Shown piece by piece: positions 1 to 7,024 of a stretch of 12,408 nucleotides of DNA. Position 1 is the first letter of the stretch. Each line of letters opens with the position of its first letter. A program made the translations under genes and the position numbers. The stretch is from Bacteroidota bacterium (lineage in GTDB: Bacteria; Bacteroidota; Bacteroidia; Chitinophagales; UBA2359). A model generated the notes under the pieces. The model did no database searches. It had not been told where the DNA came from and worked only from the letters and a program-made list of their open reading frames with translations. The stretch is from the NCBI GenBank assembly GCA_020627525.1, contig JAHDGP010000096.1, positions 1-12,408 of the forward strand, written 5' to 3'.

Positions 1-382
1 AAGTATGTTTTACTTTTGATCAACTTCCTTTAATTTTTGATTGCCTCATTTCAAATCAGAGATAGAGTGCTAAAACCTTCCGTTATTAACGTAACATTTA
101 TAGCAATTCCAATACCAACTCACACTACTTTTTAAACATTTCAACAAAACTGAATTAACAGTCTAAAAAACAGCTTGATATACAATTATTTTTCAACTCT
201 TTATACTTTTAACACTCAACCAAACTTCCAATTATTCCCTTATATGGAATCCTTTTCCCATTATAAGAAAAAACAATGTATCAAAACTTGCATTTTCCCA
301 AAATATGCATTGTAAGAAAAGAAAGACTGTATCGCTTTACCTTATTAAAATAATTGTTTCAAAAGACAAACACAAATTCACA
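1..382. other. AT-rich leader region, no supported gene
   Basis: No convincing gene is visible on either strand. A frame at 3-65 is open from the left edge to a TAG and could be the tail of a neighbour, but it is too short to support. At 289-309 there is an imperfect inverted repeat, TGCAT-TTTccc-AAAat-ATGCA, directly before the earliest ATG (305) of the next reading frame. It could be a weak hairpin or an operator. I found no good TTG/TAnnTTTG promoter pair in front of position 383. Confidence 0.5.
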
Positions 383-1018
383 ATGGAAGTTTGGCTAGCA
401 GAAAAAGAACTAAAAAAACGACATATTTTTCCATACAAATGGAGACAATTGCAAAACAATAACTTTGATCGAAAAACAAATTTTGTTTACAACACTCTAT
501 TTTTTGATGATCTTTTATCAATTGTAAAAGACTTGTTTATTGATGATCCTAATTATGATTTGTATTTTGATTATTGTTTAAATAGGTGGTATAACTTTTG
601 GTCTGCAAAGGCTGTTGAAAAAATATTTTGTTCTCACAGAATTGTTCAACCAGCGAAAAATAAAAAAGATAGATATGTTGACTTCTATATCAATGATACC
701 CCTTTTGATTTAAAGATGACGGTTTTCCCCAAAGCCTATGAGCACTACTTAATGAACGTTAAGGCAGATCCTCTGCCACTCATAAAATGGCTTTATGAAA
801 ACCAGAGTCAGCAAGGCCGAAAACATCTGAGCAATCGTTTGTTTTTGGTCTTGCACAATCAGTCAGGGGAACACTGGAAATTGAAAGCTGAGATAAATTG
901 GCTTTCCAACATTATCCAAAACTATGTTGATAACTATCAAAAAGATGCATTACACAAATTGATATTAATCCAAAATAACATTACGCTCTCTGACTTGATT
1001 CTTGCTCAAAAAGTATAA
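383..1018 (+). CDS. Uncharacterised protein with PD-(D/E)XK-like motif
   Basis: The reading frame is open from an ATG at 305, but I prefer the ATG at 383 (211 residues). The 26 residues between are Lys/Ile-rich filler, and recognisable sequence (IFPYKW, FDRKTNFVY) begins only after 383. There is no signal peptide or membrane segment. The centre holds a YVDFYINDTPFDLK stretch in which Asp100, Asp109 and Lys111 (numbering from 383) have the D-x8-D-x-K spacing of PD-(D/E)XK nucleases. A second dense block, WLYENQSQQGRKHL followed by GEHWKLKAE, looks like a conserved core. I recall similar hypothetical proteins in Bacteroidota but know no assigned function. The gene lies 32 bp before another PD-(D/E)XK-type gene on the same strand. 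The nuclease assignment is an inference from motif spacing only. Existence of the gene is well supported. Confidence 0.75.
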   Translation: MEVWLAEKELKKRHIFPYKWRQLQNNNFDRKTNFVYNTLFFDDLLSIVKDLFIDDPNYDLYFDYCLNRWYNFWSAKAVEKIFCSHRIVQPAKNKKDRYVDFYINDTPFDLKMTVFPKAYEHYLMNVKADPLPLIKWLYENQSQQGRKHLSNRLFLVLHNQSGEHWKLKAEINWLSNIIQNYVDNYQKDALHKLILIQNNITLSDLILAQKV

Positions 1019-1050
1019 GTATTACATCAAATAACAAAAATAGATTAACT

Positions 1051-1995
1051 TTGGAAGAAAAACAATTGAGAATTGGCAACCCTATATATGACGTATTTTT
1101 CAAGTATCTTTTAGAAGATACTGAAATTGCACGTAGATTGCTTTCGACAATAATTGGAGAAGAAATTATTGAAATAAACATATTACCGCAAGAACAATTA
1201 TCCCGCTCCGAACGCTTTGAAATCATAATTCTAAGATTGGATTTTAGAGCAACCATCAAAACAAAATCCGGAGAGCACAAGAAGGTTTTGATTGAACTGC
1301 AAAAAGGCAAGCAAGCTGGTGATATTTTGAGATTCCGAAAATACCTAGGAGGTAATTACCAAAAAGAGAATCTCATTAAAGTAAATGGCAAACAGAAAAC
1401 GACAAGTCTTCCAATCTTGACCATTTACTTTCTTGGTTTCAACCTAAAGAATATTAAGACACCAGCTATTAAGGTAAATCGTGAATACATTGACCTTATC
1501 AGTTCTGAAAAAATAGATGCCAAAGAAGAATTTGTAGAAAAGCTCACTCATAATAGTTTTATCATTCAAATCAAACGGATGAACAAATCTGCAAGAACAG
1601 AATTAGAAAGAGTTCTTCAGATTTTTAATCAGTCGAACATTGCTTATGATACAGACAAAATACTTGAAATTAAAGAAAAACATCTTGAAGAAAATGAGTT
1701 GCTAAATATGATGGCGATTAGATTGCGAAATGCTGCCGCAAACGAAACAATTTGGAATAATTTAGAACTGATTGAGGAGGTAGAAAACGTTATTGATCAC
1801 CATATAAGATTGAAACAAATAGCACGCGAAGAAGCAGAGTTAGCTCTAGAAAATGCGCAAAGAGAAAAGGAAAATGCGCAAAGAGAAAAAGAAAATGCAC
1901 AAAGAGAAAAGGAAAATGCTGATTTAGCGACAAAACAAGTTCAAGAACTTCAAAAGGAAATTGAGCAATTGAAAAAATTACTTAAAGGTAAATAA
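1051..1995 (+). CDS. Rpn/PDDEXK_2 family nuclease (transposase-like)
   Basis: A 314-residue protein of the PD-(D/E)XK nuclease family transposase group (PDDEXK_2, related to Rpn recombination-promoting nucleases). The opening IGNPIYDVFFKYLLED block is typical of the family. The likely catalytic residues are Asp64 (in LDFRATIK) and Glu82-x-Gln84 (in VLIELQK), the ExQ form of the motif, followed by the RFRKYLGGNY block around 94-103. Residues 250-314 are a charged coiled coil with three identical ENAQREK heptads. Family members act on DNA in the cytoplasm; RpnA of E. coli is a DNA endonuclease. Whether this one moves DNA is unknown, and I see no terminal repeats around it. The start is TTG at 1051; no ATG offers a comparable N-terminus. 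It probably shares a transcript with the genes on both sides. Confidence 0.85.
   Translation: MEEKQLRIGNPIYDVFFKYLLEDTEIARRLLSTIIGEEIIEINILPQEQLSRSERFEIIILRLDFRATIKTKSGEHKKVLIELQKGKQAGDILRFRKYLGGNYQKENLIKVNGKQKTTSLPILTIYFLGFNLKNIKTPAIKVNREYIDLISSEKIDAKEEFVEKLTHNSFIIQIKRMNKSARTELERVLQIFNQSNIAYDTDKILEIKEKHLEENELLNMMAIRLRNAAANETIWNNLELIEEVENVIDHHIRLKQIAREEAELALENAQREKENAQREKENAQREKENADLATKQVQELQKEIEQLKKLLKGK
1849..1911 (+). repeat. Three tandem 21-bp coding repeats (ENAQREK)
   Basis: Three consecutive 21-bp units, GAAAATGCGCAAAGAGAAAA plus one base, differ only at synonymous positions (GCG/GCA, AAG/AAA). A fourth partial unit (GAAAATGCT) follows at 1912-1920. Each unit encodes one ENAQREK heptad, so gain or loss of a unit would keep the frame and change coiled-coil length by exactly one heptad. 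Confidence 0.95.
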
Positions 1996-2012
1996 GAGTT
2001 AATCTTCAATTA

Positions 2013-2996
2013 TTGAGTGAAAAACAAAATAGTAAATCGCGAATCGTAATCAAGTTTTTATCTCCAGTTTTAAAGCTTGGAATTTTCTTATTATTGGTCT
2101 GGTCTATTTACAGGAAAATTCAGTCAGAAAATTTTTATCAAATAACAACTACTTTTTGGCTCAACTTAAACAATTCAAATTTGTATTGGCTATTATCAGC
2201 AATGTTTTTAATGCCATTAAATTGGGGTGTAGAAGCAATCAAATGGAAATCACTCATTTCCAAAATTGAAATAATTAGTGGATGGAGATCTTTCAAAGCC
2301 ATTTGTGCTGGAATCACGCTCGCAATGTTTACTCCAAATAGAATTGGTGAATTTGGTGGCAGGGTTTTGTTGCTTAAAAATGCTAGTAAAATTGAGGGAA
2401 TCGCTATCACCCTCGTCGGAAGTTTCAGTCAGATTGTTGCGAGCTTTTCCATCGGTCTTGTTGGGTGGATTTGCTTCTATTTTACTTACTTGAATAACGA
2501 TTCCACGCTCATTTCATCTCTAACTATATTTTCTGTATTTGCTTCAATTCTGCTTTTTATTTTGTATTTCAATCTAAATTGGCTAAAAAAAGTACTAGAA
2601 AAGCTTCCAATTAGTGCAAAAACTAGAACGTATTTTAATCCTATTGTAAAATATTCGATCTTAGAATTAAGTAGCTTTTTGGCATTATCTGCATTGAGAT
2701 TTGTCATCTTTTCGTTCCAATATTGTCTATTCTTTTGGGCATTGGGCGTAGAAGTTGACTTATCGACTGCATTGATGTTGGTTTTTAGCATATTTTTTGT
2801 ACAAACAATCATTCCATCAATTGCAATCGTAGAACTAGGCATACGTGGCAAAGTGGCTTTGTACTTTATGGATTTTGTAAAGGCAAATTCTCTTGCAGTA
2901 CTTGCCGCCGCCTTTGGGCTTTGGACAGTAAATCTTTTATTTCCAGCATTCATTGGCTTTTTAGTTTTACTAAGAAAAAAGGACTTGATAGAATGA
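2013..2996 (+). CDS. LPG-synthase-TM / flippase-like membrane protein
   Basis: A 327-residue polytopic inner-membrane protein of the lysylphosphatidylglycerol synthase TM-region family (PF03706, UPF0104/AglD-like). About seven to eight hydrophobic segments are visible, for example near 15-33, 57-73, 130-158, 169-186, 219-243, 251-270 and 292-320. The signature TPNRIGEFGGR at 107-117 lies after the third segment, and IPSIAIVELGIRG at 267-279 is the other family-typical block. The C-terminal aminoacyl-transferase domain of MprF is absent, so the protein is a stand-alone membrane module, as is common in Bacteroidota. Such proteins are thought to move or modify lipid-linked molecules, but this one's substrate is unknown. 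The start is TTG at 2013, 17 bp after the preceding stop; no ATG lies upstream of the first helix. The DUF3108 gene follows after 13 bp, suggesting co-transcription. Confidence 0.85.
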   Translation: MSEKQNSKSRIVIKFLSPVLKLGIFLLLVWSIYRKIQSENFYQITTTFWLNLNNSNLYWLLSAMFLMPLNWGVEAIKWKSLISKIEIISGWRSFKAICAGITLAMFTPNRIGEFGGRVLLLKNASKIEGIAITLVGSFSQIVASFSIGLVGWICFYFTYLNNDSTLISSLTIFSVFASILLFILYFNLNWLKKVLEKLPISAKTRTYFNPIVKYSILELSSFLALSALRFVIFSFQYCLFFWALGVEVDLSTALMLVFSIFFVQTIIPSIAIVELGIRGKVALYFMDFVKANSLAVLAAAFGLWTVNLLFPAFIGFLVLLRKKDLIE

Positions 2997-3009
2997 ATTT
3001 TAAAATAAT

Positions 3010-3921
3010 ATGACAATAACAAATTCAAAATATAACAACCTTATAATATTAAAAGATTATAGTATTAAAGCAATAACTTATTGTAACATTAAGGCGCTTG
3101 TCTTTGTTATTCTGTTTACTGGTATCTCATTATTCGTATCATTACAGGCACAACCTTTACCTGATGAATGCATTGAACAAAAGATTAGTTTTGATATAGG
3201 AGAAGCGCTACAATACAAAGTTTATTACAACTGGAAAGCTGTTTGGATGGGAGCAGGAAAAGTCGATTTCAGTATTACAGAAAAAACAGTTAACAACAGA
3301 AAAGTATTTCACACAAAAGCAATAGGAAGAACCTTAAAAAGGTACCAATGGTTTTACAAAGTCTATGATGTTTATGAATCTTATTTAGATCAAGAAAACT
3401 TAAAACCACTTCGTTTTGATAGAGATGTAAATGAAGGTGGTTATACTAAAAAATTAAGATACAACTTTGATCACGATAATCAAAAGACTCATATTGATTA
3501 CTTCTACCGCCGTGGTGAACTGAAATACGAAGATAAAGAAATTGATATAAACAGCTGCACTCAAGATATGCTTTCTGCGGTGTATTACACTAGAAATATT
3601 GATTACAACCTTTTAGAAATGAATGACACCATTCCTGTTGATGTAATTATGGATGGTGCTACTTATCCTGTTTACATTATTTATCTAGGAAAAGAGAATA
3701 TTGAAACAGATTTAGGGACATTCAGGTGCTTAAAACTCCAACCTGCTTTGATGGATGGTTATGTGTTCAACGAAGGAGACTTTATGACTATCTGGGCAAC
3801 CGATGATGACAACAGACTGCCCTTATTAATAGAGTCGCCACTTAAAGTTGGTTATGTAAAAGCATATCTTCAAAAGTTTGACAATCTAAAATATGAGCTT
3901 AGTTCTAAAATCAGTAAATGA
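3010..3921 (+). CDS. Secreted DUF3108 domain-containing protein
   Basis: A 303-residue exported protein matching DUF3108 (PF11306), a beta-rich periplasmic family. The mature part starts with IGEALQYKVYYNWKAVWMGA, the usual opening in which the protein describes a Y-x-V/Y-x-W strand pair followed by MGAGKVDFSI. Later blocks that fit the family are TQDMLSAVYYTRNID and the closing LPLLIESPLKVGYVKAYL. The signal peptide is unusual: a long polar N-region of about 28 residues precedes the hydrophobic core (ALVFVILFTGISLFVSL), with probable cleavage around LQA-QP near residue 47. No other ATG, GTG or TTG lies between 3010 and the core, so the long N-region is retained here. The function of the family is not established; an envelope role is likely. 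It is last in the plus-strand run and ends at a short hairpin. Confidence 0.8.
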   Translation: MTITNSKYNNLIILKDYSIKAITYCNIKALVFVILFTGISLFVSLQAQPLPDECIEQKISFDIGEALQYKVYYNWKAVWMGAGKVDFSITEKTVNNRKVFHTKAIGRTLKRYQWFYKVYDVYESYLDQENLKPLRFDRDVNEGGYTKKLRYNFDHDNQKTHIDYFYRRGELKYEDKEIDINSCTQDMLSAVYYTRNIDYNLLEMNDTIPVDVIMDGATYPVYIIYLGKENIETDLGTFRCLKLQPALMDGYVFNEGDFMTIWATDDDNRLPLLIESPLKVGYVKAYLQKFDNLKYELSSKISK

Positions 3922-3926
3922 TTTTA
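3906..3926. terminator. AT-rich hairpin at convergent gene ends
   Basis: TAAAATCA-gtaaa-TGATTTTA is a perfect 8-bp inverted repeat with a 5-nt loop. It overlaps the stop codon of the DUF3108 gene and lies 10 bp from the stop of the convergent NHL lipoprotein gene. The A and T runs on the two arms would let it work as a weak terminator in both directions. The stem is AT-rich, so its strength is uncertain. Confidence 0.45.
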
Positions 3927-3935
3927 TTAATAAAT

Positions 3936-4739
3936 CTAATTCTGATTACTATAAACAACCAACTCTTTACTCTTATAGCAAGATATATAGATCTGTTTGT
4001 CTATCATTAAAATATCAGTAGGTTTTTCGAAATCCCCTTCAATCGTTTGAGTCAGTTTTCCTTTAAGGTCGTATACCAAAACTCTGTTATTTTCAAAATC
4101 TGTCAAAAACATTTGTTTGCTTGAAACATAAATACCAGTAGCTGCATTTAATTTATCAGTATTTCCAATCACTAATTCGGCAGTTCCGTTCTTATCAAAA
4201 ACTTGGGCTCGATTATTATAAGCATCCGCTACGTATATTTTATCTTTAGTTATTTGCACATCGGTTGGATAGTAAAATTCTCCTCTTGCTTTTCCCTCTT
4301 CACCAAAAGACATCCATTTTGTTCCATTAAAATACAAAATGCGGTGGTTGTAGAAATCTGCTATGGCTCTTTCATTTTTATAAATAGCCACTCCCGCTGG
4401 TGCGTCCAAACTATCTTGAATTTCCATAACCGATTTTTGACCATCCTTTAATATACTAATATTATCGGTTCCATACTCTGGAATATAAACAGCATCCTCT
4501 TGACTATCTATGTGCATTGGTCTTTCAAATCCTTCATAAACTTTTTGGACTACACCTTCCAAATTCATCTCTACTATTTGATTGTGATCACCATCTGCCA
4601 ACCAGATATTTCCATTAGCATAAGTCAAACCAATTGGAGTAACCTTCCCTAAATCTATGCTTTTGGTTTTGGTCCAATTTATTTCTTGATTACATGAAAT
4701 CAAACAAATAGTTAGCAATATTAATATTAAATTTCTCAT
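3936..4739 (-). CDS. NHL-repeat beta-propeller lipoprotein
   Basis: A 267-residue lipoprotein. The N-terminus MRNLILILLTICLISC is a type II signal with Cys16 as the lipidated residue. The next residues (NQEIN) are not the acidic surface-export tag known from some Bacteroidota, so periplasmic facing is likelier than surface display. The rest is about six NHL-type blades, near 37-67, 76-99, 113-138, 156-185, 199-226 and 240-264. Clear examples are IWLADGDHNQIVEMN, IYVADAYNNRAQVFDKNG and FLTDFENNRVLVYDLKG, each with the D-x-x-N-x-R/Q-I/V core. Six blades make one closed propeller, usually a scaffold for ligand or protein binding; I see no catalytic motif. The start is the ATG at 4739. It is 156 bp downstream of the HMA gene, beyond a strong hairpin, so it is probably expressed separately. 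Confidence 0.85.
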   Translation of the reverse strand: MRNLILILLTICLISCNQEINWTKTKSIDLGKVTPIGLTYANGNIWLADGDHNQIVEMNLEGVVQKVYEGFERPMHIDSQEDAVYIPEYGTDNISILKDGQKSVMEIQDSLDAPAGVAIYKNERAIADFYNHRILYFNGTKWMSFGEEGKARGEFYYPTDVQITKDKIYVADAYNNRAQVFDKNGTAELVIGNTDKLNAATGIYVSSKQMFLTDFENNRVLVYDLKGKLTQTIEGDFEKPTDILMIDKQIYISCYKSKELVVYSNQN

Positions 4740-4845
4740 GGAATATTATTTACATTATCGATCAACAATCTGTTAAGGCTGTTTTATACTTTTTGGTGTA
4801 GACAAACTCACCTGAGGTAAAGGCAAAACTTCAATTAAACAAACT

Positions 4846-4881
4846 GTCCCCCGTGGAATAGAAACACAAACCACAGCGGAC
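4846..4881 (-). terminator. GC-rich hairpin after the metal locus
   Basis: On the minus strand GTCCGCTGTGG (4881-4871) and CCACGGGGGAC (4856-4846) pair over 11 positions with one G-G mismatch and one G-U wobble, around a 14-nt loop. It begins about 15 nt after the stop of the double-HMA gene and is far more GC-rich than its surroundings. It lacks a clean T-run, so it could be a terminator, a 3'-end stabiliser or an attenuator before the NHL gene. Confidence 0.5.
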
Positions 4882-4895
4882 AATTGTAATTTTTC

Positions 4896-5519
4896 TTAAC
4901 GATACTGACAGCAACCTGGTAGTTTGTCATAAATATCATCGTCTGCTGTTGCAATATTGGTATCATGACCTGATTTTGCAACAGCATTTTCTATTTCCTC
5001 TTGACTTACTTTTGATCCATCAAATGACACGATTAAATCTTTAGTTTCTTTGTTCCAATTTGCATCTAACACACCGCTCACATCTTTGGCAGCTTTTTCA
5101 ATCCTTGCTTTACACATACCACAATTTCCTGCAACAAAAAATGCACTCTCTACAATCGCTTCTTCTGCTACCTCTTCCAGCACCTCTCGTTCTGACGTTT
5201 CTGTTTTTCCATTTCCTCTAGTGATAACAACACTTACAGGAGTATATCCTGCTTCTTCCACTTGCGATTCTACTTTTTCAATAGAAAGTCCTTTATCCGT
5301 TGGAAAGGTAAAATTCATTATCCCTGTTTCCATTTCAATTTTTACATCTTTTATGCCTTTTAGTTCTTTGAATTTCTTCTCCAAACCGTAAGCGCAGAAA
5401 GGACAGCCTAAGCCATCTACTTTCACTTCAAAATTGTCTTTATTGCTATTTTGTGCATTGGAATTTAATGTGATTCCAAAAAGTGAGAATGCTAAAATCA
5501 TTATTATTGAATATTTCAT
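4896..5519 (-). CDS. Secreted protein with two HMA metal-binding domains
   Basis: A 207-residue exported protein with a signal peptide (residues 1-22, ending NSNAQ). Domain 1 (about 28-99) is a heavy-metal-associated fold with GLGCPFC, Cys39 and Cys42. A Glu-rich linker (108-124) leads to domain 2 (about 125-190) with GNCGMC, Cys133 and Cys136. The C-terminus ends LPGCCQYR, adding a vicinal Cys203-Cys204 pair seen in related Bacteroidota periplasmic HMA proteins. HMA domains bind soft metals, chiefly Cu(I) and also Hg, Zn or Cd, through the CxxC pair and pass them between partners. A periplasmic metallochaperone or scavenger role is inferred. It lies 18 bp after the barrel gene and is probably co-transcribed with it and the HYC_CC_PP gene. 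The actual metal cannot be read from the sequence; CxxC without an acidic residue favours Cu(I). Confidence 0.88.
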   Translation of the reverse strand: MKYSIIMILAFSLFGITLNSNAQNSNKDNFEVKVDGLGCPFCAYGLEKKFKELKGIKDVKIEMETGIMNFTFPTDKGLSIEKVESQVEEAGYTPVSVVITRGNGKTETSEREVLEEVAEEAIVESAFFVAGNCGMCKARIEKAAKDVSGVLDANWNKETKDLIVSFDGSKVSQEEIENAVAKSGHDTNIATADDDIYDKLPGCCQYR

Positions 5520-5537
5520 TTTGATATTTTTTTAATT

Positions 5538-6320
5538 TTAAAAAACAAATCGAGTTCCAAAAAACAAACTGTAATTTCGTTTTTCGTTTTCTGAAACTTT
5601 TTGAATCAATGGAAACTGAATAGCGGTTTCCAAAGTGATTCTACCCTTCGCATATTGAATGCCTTGGGCATACAGTAATAAGTAATCCTCTGCCTCAACA
5701 AACCAACTACTCTGGTATTCAAAGTACAAATTAATTTGTTTGACAGGATAAGTAGGCTTTAATAAAGGCAAACCAAAACCAAGTTTATAACGTAATTCGT
5801 CCCGATCATTTCCTGGAATCAAATTGTAACCTAGTTCATTTGAAATACCATATTTAATGCTTTCATATCCAGCTATTAAACCAATATAACTTTGATATTC
5901 GCCCGTATTTATACCATCAATATTGTGGCTCTTTCCTGTTGGTAATGTTTGCAGTGTTTTCGCAACTATTCTAAAGGTTTTACCCATTTCATCCTTTCTG
6001 TAAAATTGATATTTTGCAAGGATTCCAATGTCACCCAAGCTAGATCCATCATTTAACAAATCATCTTCAAAACTAAAATTTGTAAAAGGAATATGAATAC
6101 CTAGCAAACTATTGGAATTGGGTAAATAGTGAAAAATAAATGGGGCACTAACAAATGTTCCTCGTTTTGTATTTCTGAGTTCTGTTAATGTTTTTACCAC
6201 CATCGTTTTTCCACCCAACATTATGGGTTTATCTGCTGTGATGGGTGGACCTTGTGCATGCACATAATTGCCTACCATAATAATGGCAAGTATTACCATT
6301 ATATATTTAAATATATTCAT
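5538..6320 (-). CDS. Outer membrane beta-barrel protein, substrate unknown
   Basis: A 260-residue protein with a signal peptide (1-23, ending VHAQG) and a body of alternating strands rich in Tyr, Phe and Gly. Examples are SYIGLIAGYESIKYGISNELGY, LRYKLGFGLPLL and INLYFEYQSSWF, and the chain ends FFGTRFVF with the terminal Phe expected of outer membrane barrels. About ten to twelve strands would fit the length. This resembles the transporter / meta-pathway-phenol-degradation-like barrel class found beside metal genes, but I cannot place it in a named family with certainty. There is no plug domain and no TonB box, so it is not a TonB-dependent receptor. It lies between the HYC_CC_PP gene (84 bp upstream) and the double-HMA gene (18 bp downstream), which suggests metal passage across, or sensing at, the outer membrane. 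Confidence 0.75.
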   Translation of the reverse strand: MNIFKYIMVILAIIMVGNYVHAQGPPITADKPIMLGGKTMVVKTLTELRNTKRGTFVSAPFIFHYLPNSNSLLGIHIPFTNFSFEDDLLNDGSSLGDIGILAKYQFYRKDEMGKTFRIVAKTLQTLPTGKSHNIDGINTGEYQSYIGLIAGYESIKYGISNELGYNLIPGNDRDELRYKLGFGLPLLKPTYPVKQINLYFEYQSSWFVEAEDYLLLYAQGIQYAKGRITLETAIQFPLIQKVSENEKRNYSLFFGTRFVF

Positions 6321-6404
6321 TGTGTACTGAATTTATTATATAATCAATGAACAACTATTACCACCAAAGGCGTAATAGTATTCTAATTAAAATAAATCAG
6401 TATA

Positions 6405-6869
6405 TTATAGAAGGAAAGACTGAACAAAAACGGGTATGTTAATATTCAGTAAGGGAGGCTTGTAGTTTTGATATTTATTGTTCTGTGAAATGTTTGTAAC
6501 ATTGTCAAACAAAAACTTAACAATAGGTACAATAATAAATTGAAAAGTTTGAAAATCTGGAATAGAAATTTGAGAAACGATTAAGTCTCCTTCATACTTT
6601 ATCAATTGAGATTTATTATTACAACAATCTTTTTTACAGGATTTTTTAGCAGCATCAGCAGTATTTGCTGAACAGCTTGATTTTGTTCCGCTGTGGCAAC
6701 TCTTCTTATTCAATGCCAATTCGTGACAGTTTGGAGCTTCACCAAAAAAACTAATGCTCTTTAAGTTATTTTGACAAAAATGCATATCCATATTTATCCC
6801 CAAAGATGTAAAAAACATCAGTGCTGTTAATAAATAGGTTATAATATGGAATGACCTTAACTTGCTCAT
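6405..6869 (-). CDS. HYC_CC_PP family Cys/His-rich envelope protein
   Basis: A 154-residue protein whose landmarks fit the Bacteroidota HYC_CC_PP family. There is an N-terminal hydrophobic segment (9-25), then MHFCQNNLKSISFF with His30 and Cys32 (HFC instead of HYC). The CC pair lies in KKDCCNNK (Cys82-Cys83), PP in NYKPPLL (138-139), and the end is IPVFVQSFLL. Between these are further Cys and His residues (Cys48-His49, Cys58-His59, Cys66, Cys78), giving a potential soft-metal site. The family is commonly seen next to metal-related outer membrane receptors and HMA proteins; its biochemical role is not established. Here it is first of three genes (this one, the barrel, double HMA). An exact TATATTTG stands 5 bp before the ATG, but without a -33 partner. 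Confidence 0.82.
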   Translation of the reverse strand: MSKLRSFHIITYLLTALMFFTSLGINMDMHFCQNNLKSISFFGEAPNCHELALNKKSCHSGTKSSCSANTADAAKKSCKKDCCNNKSQLIKYEGDLIVSQISIPDFQTFQFIIVPIVKFLFDNVTNISQNNKYQNYKPPLLNINIPVFVQSFLL

Positions 6870-6978
6870 TTGTTCAAATATAACTCTTTCTTTACTTTTT
6901 AATTTTACATTATTATGGATATTAGTTACATTATTTCAACTTCTACTTCAATTTAATGAACTTGTATATAGTTTTCAC

Positions 6979-7005
6979 CACAGATGACACAGATAAAACA
7001 CAGAT
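6979..7005. repeat. Triple CACAGAT intergenic repeat
   Basis: CACAGAT occurs three times, at 6979-6985, 6988-6994 and 6999-7005 (ATCTGTG on the minus strand). It lies in the 155-bp gap between the 59-residue gene and the HYC_CC_PP gene. It may be a cluster of regulator sites or a member of a dispersed intergenic repeat; I recall similar ACACAGAT tracts in other genomes. The rest of 6870-7024 shows no gene. Confidence 0.6.
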
Positions 7006-7024
7006 TAGCTTTCACTGAACTCCC

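Noticed and set aside
3..65. Open frame from the left edge to a TAG, possibly the tail of an upstream gene
   Set aside because: Only 20 codons are visible, with no recognisable motif.
305..382. Start of the first gene at the ATG at 305
   Set aside because: The added 26 residues show no recognisable conserved sequence and overlap an inverted repeat; 383 fits better. This is not certain.
1051..1995. The Rpn-like gene as an active insertion sequence
   Set aside because: No terminal inverted repeats or target-site duplications are visible around it. The transposase label is a family name only.
2486..3028. Long minus-strand open frame opposite the LPG-synthase-TM gene
   Set aside because: It is the antisense of a clear membrane protein gene and has no domain of its own. 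The same holds for the other antisense frames in acs and the HMA gene.
6875..6882. Exact TATATTTG (-7 type element) on the minus strand before the HYC_CC_PP gene
   Set aside because: It lies 5 bp from the ATG and has no TTG at -33 spacing. In such AT-rich DNA a chance match is likely, so I did not call a promoter.
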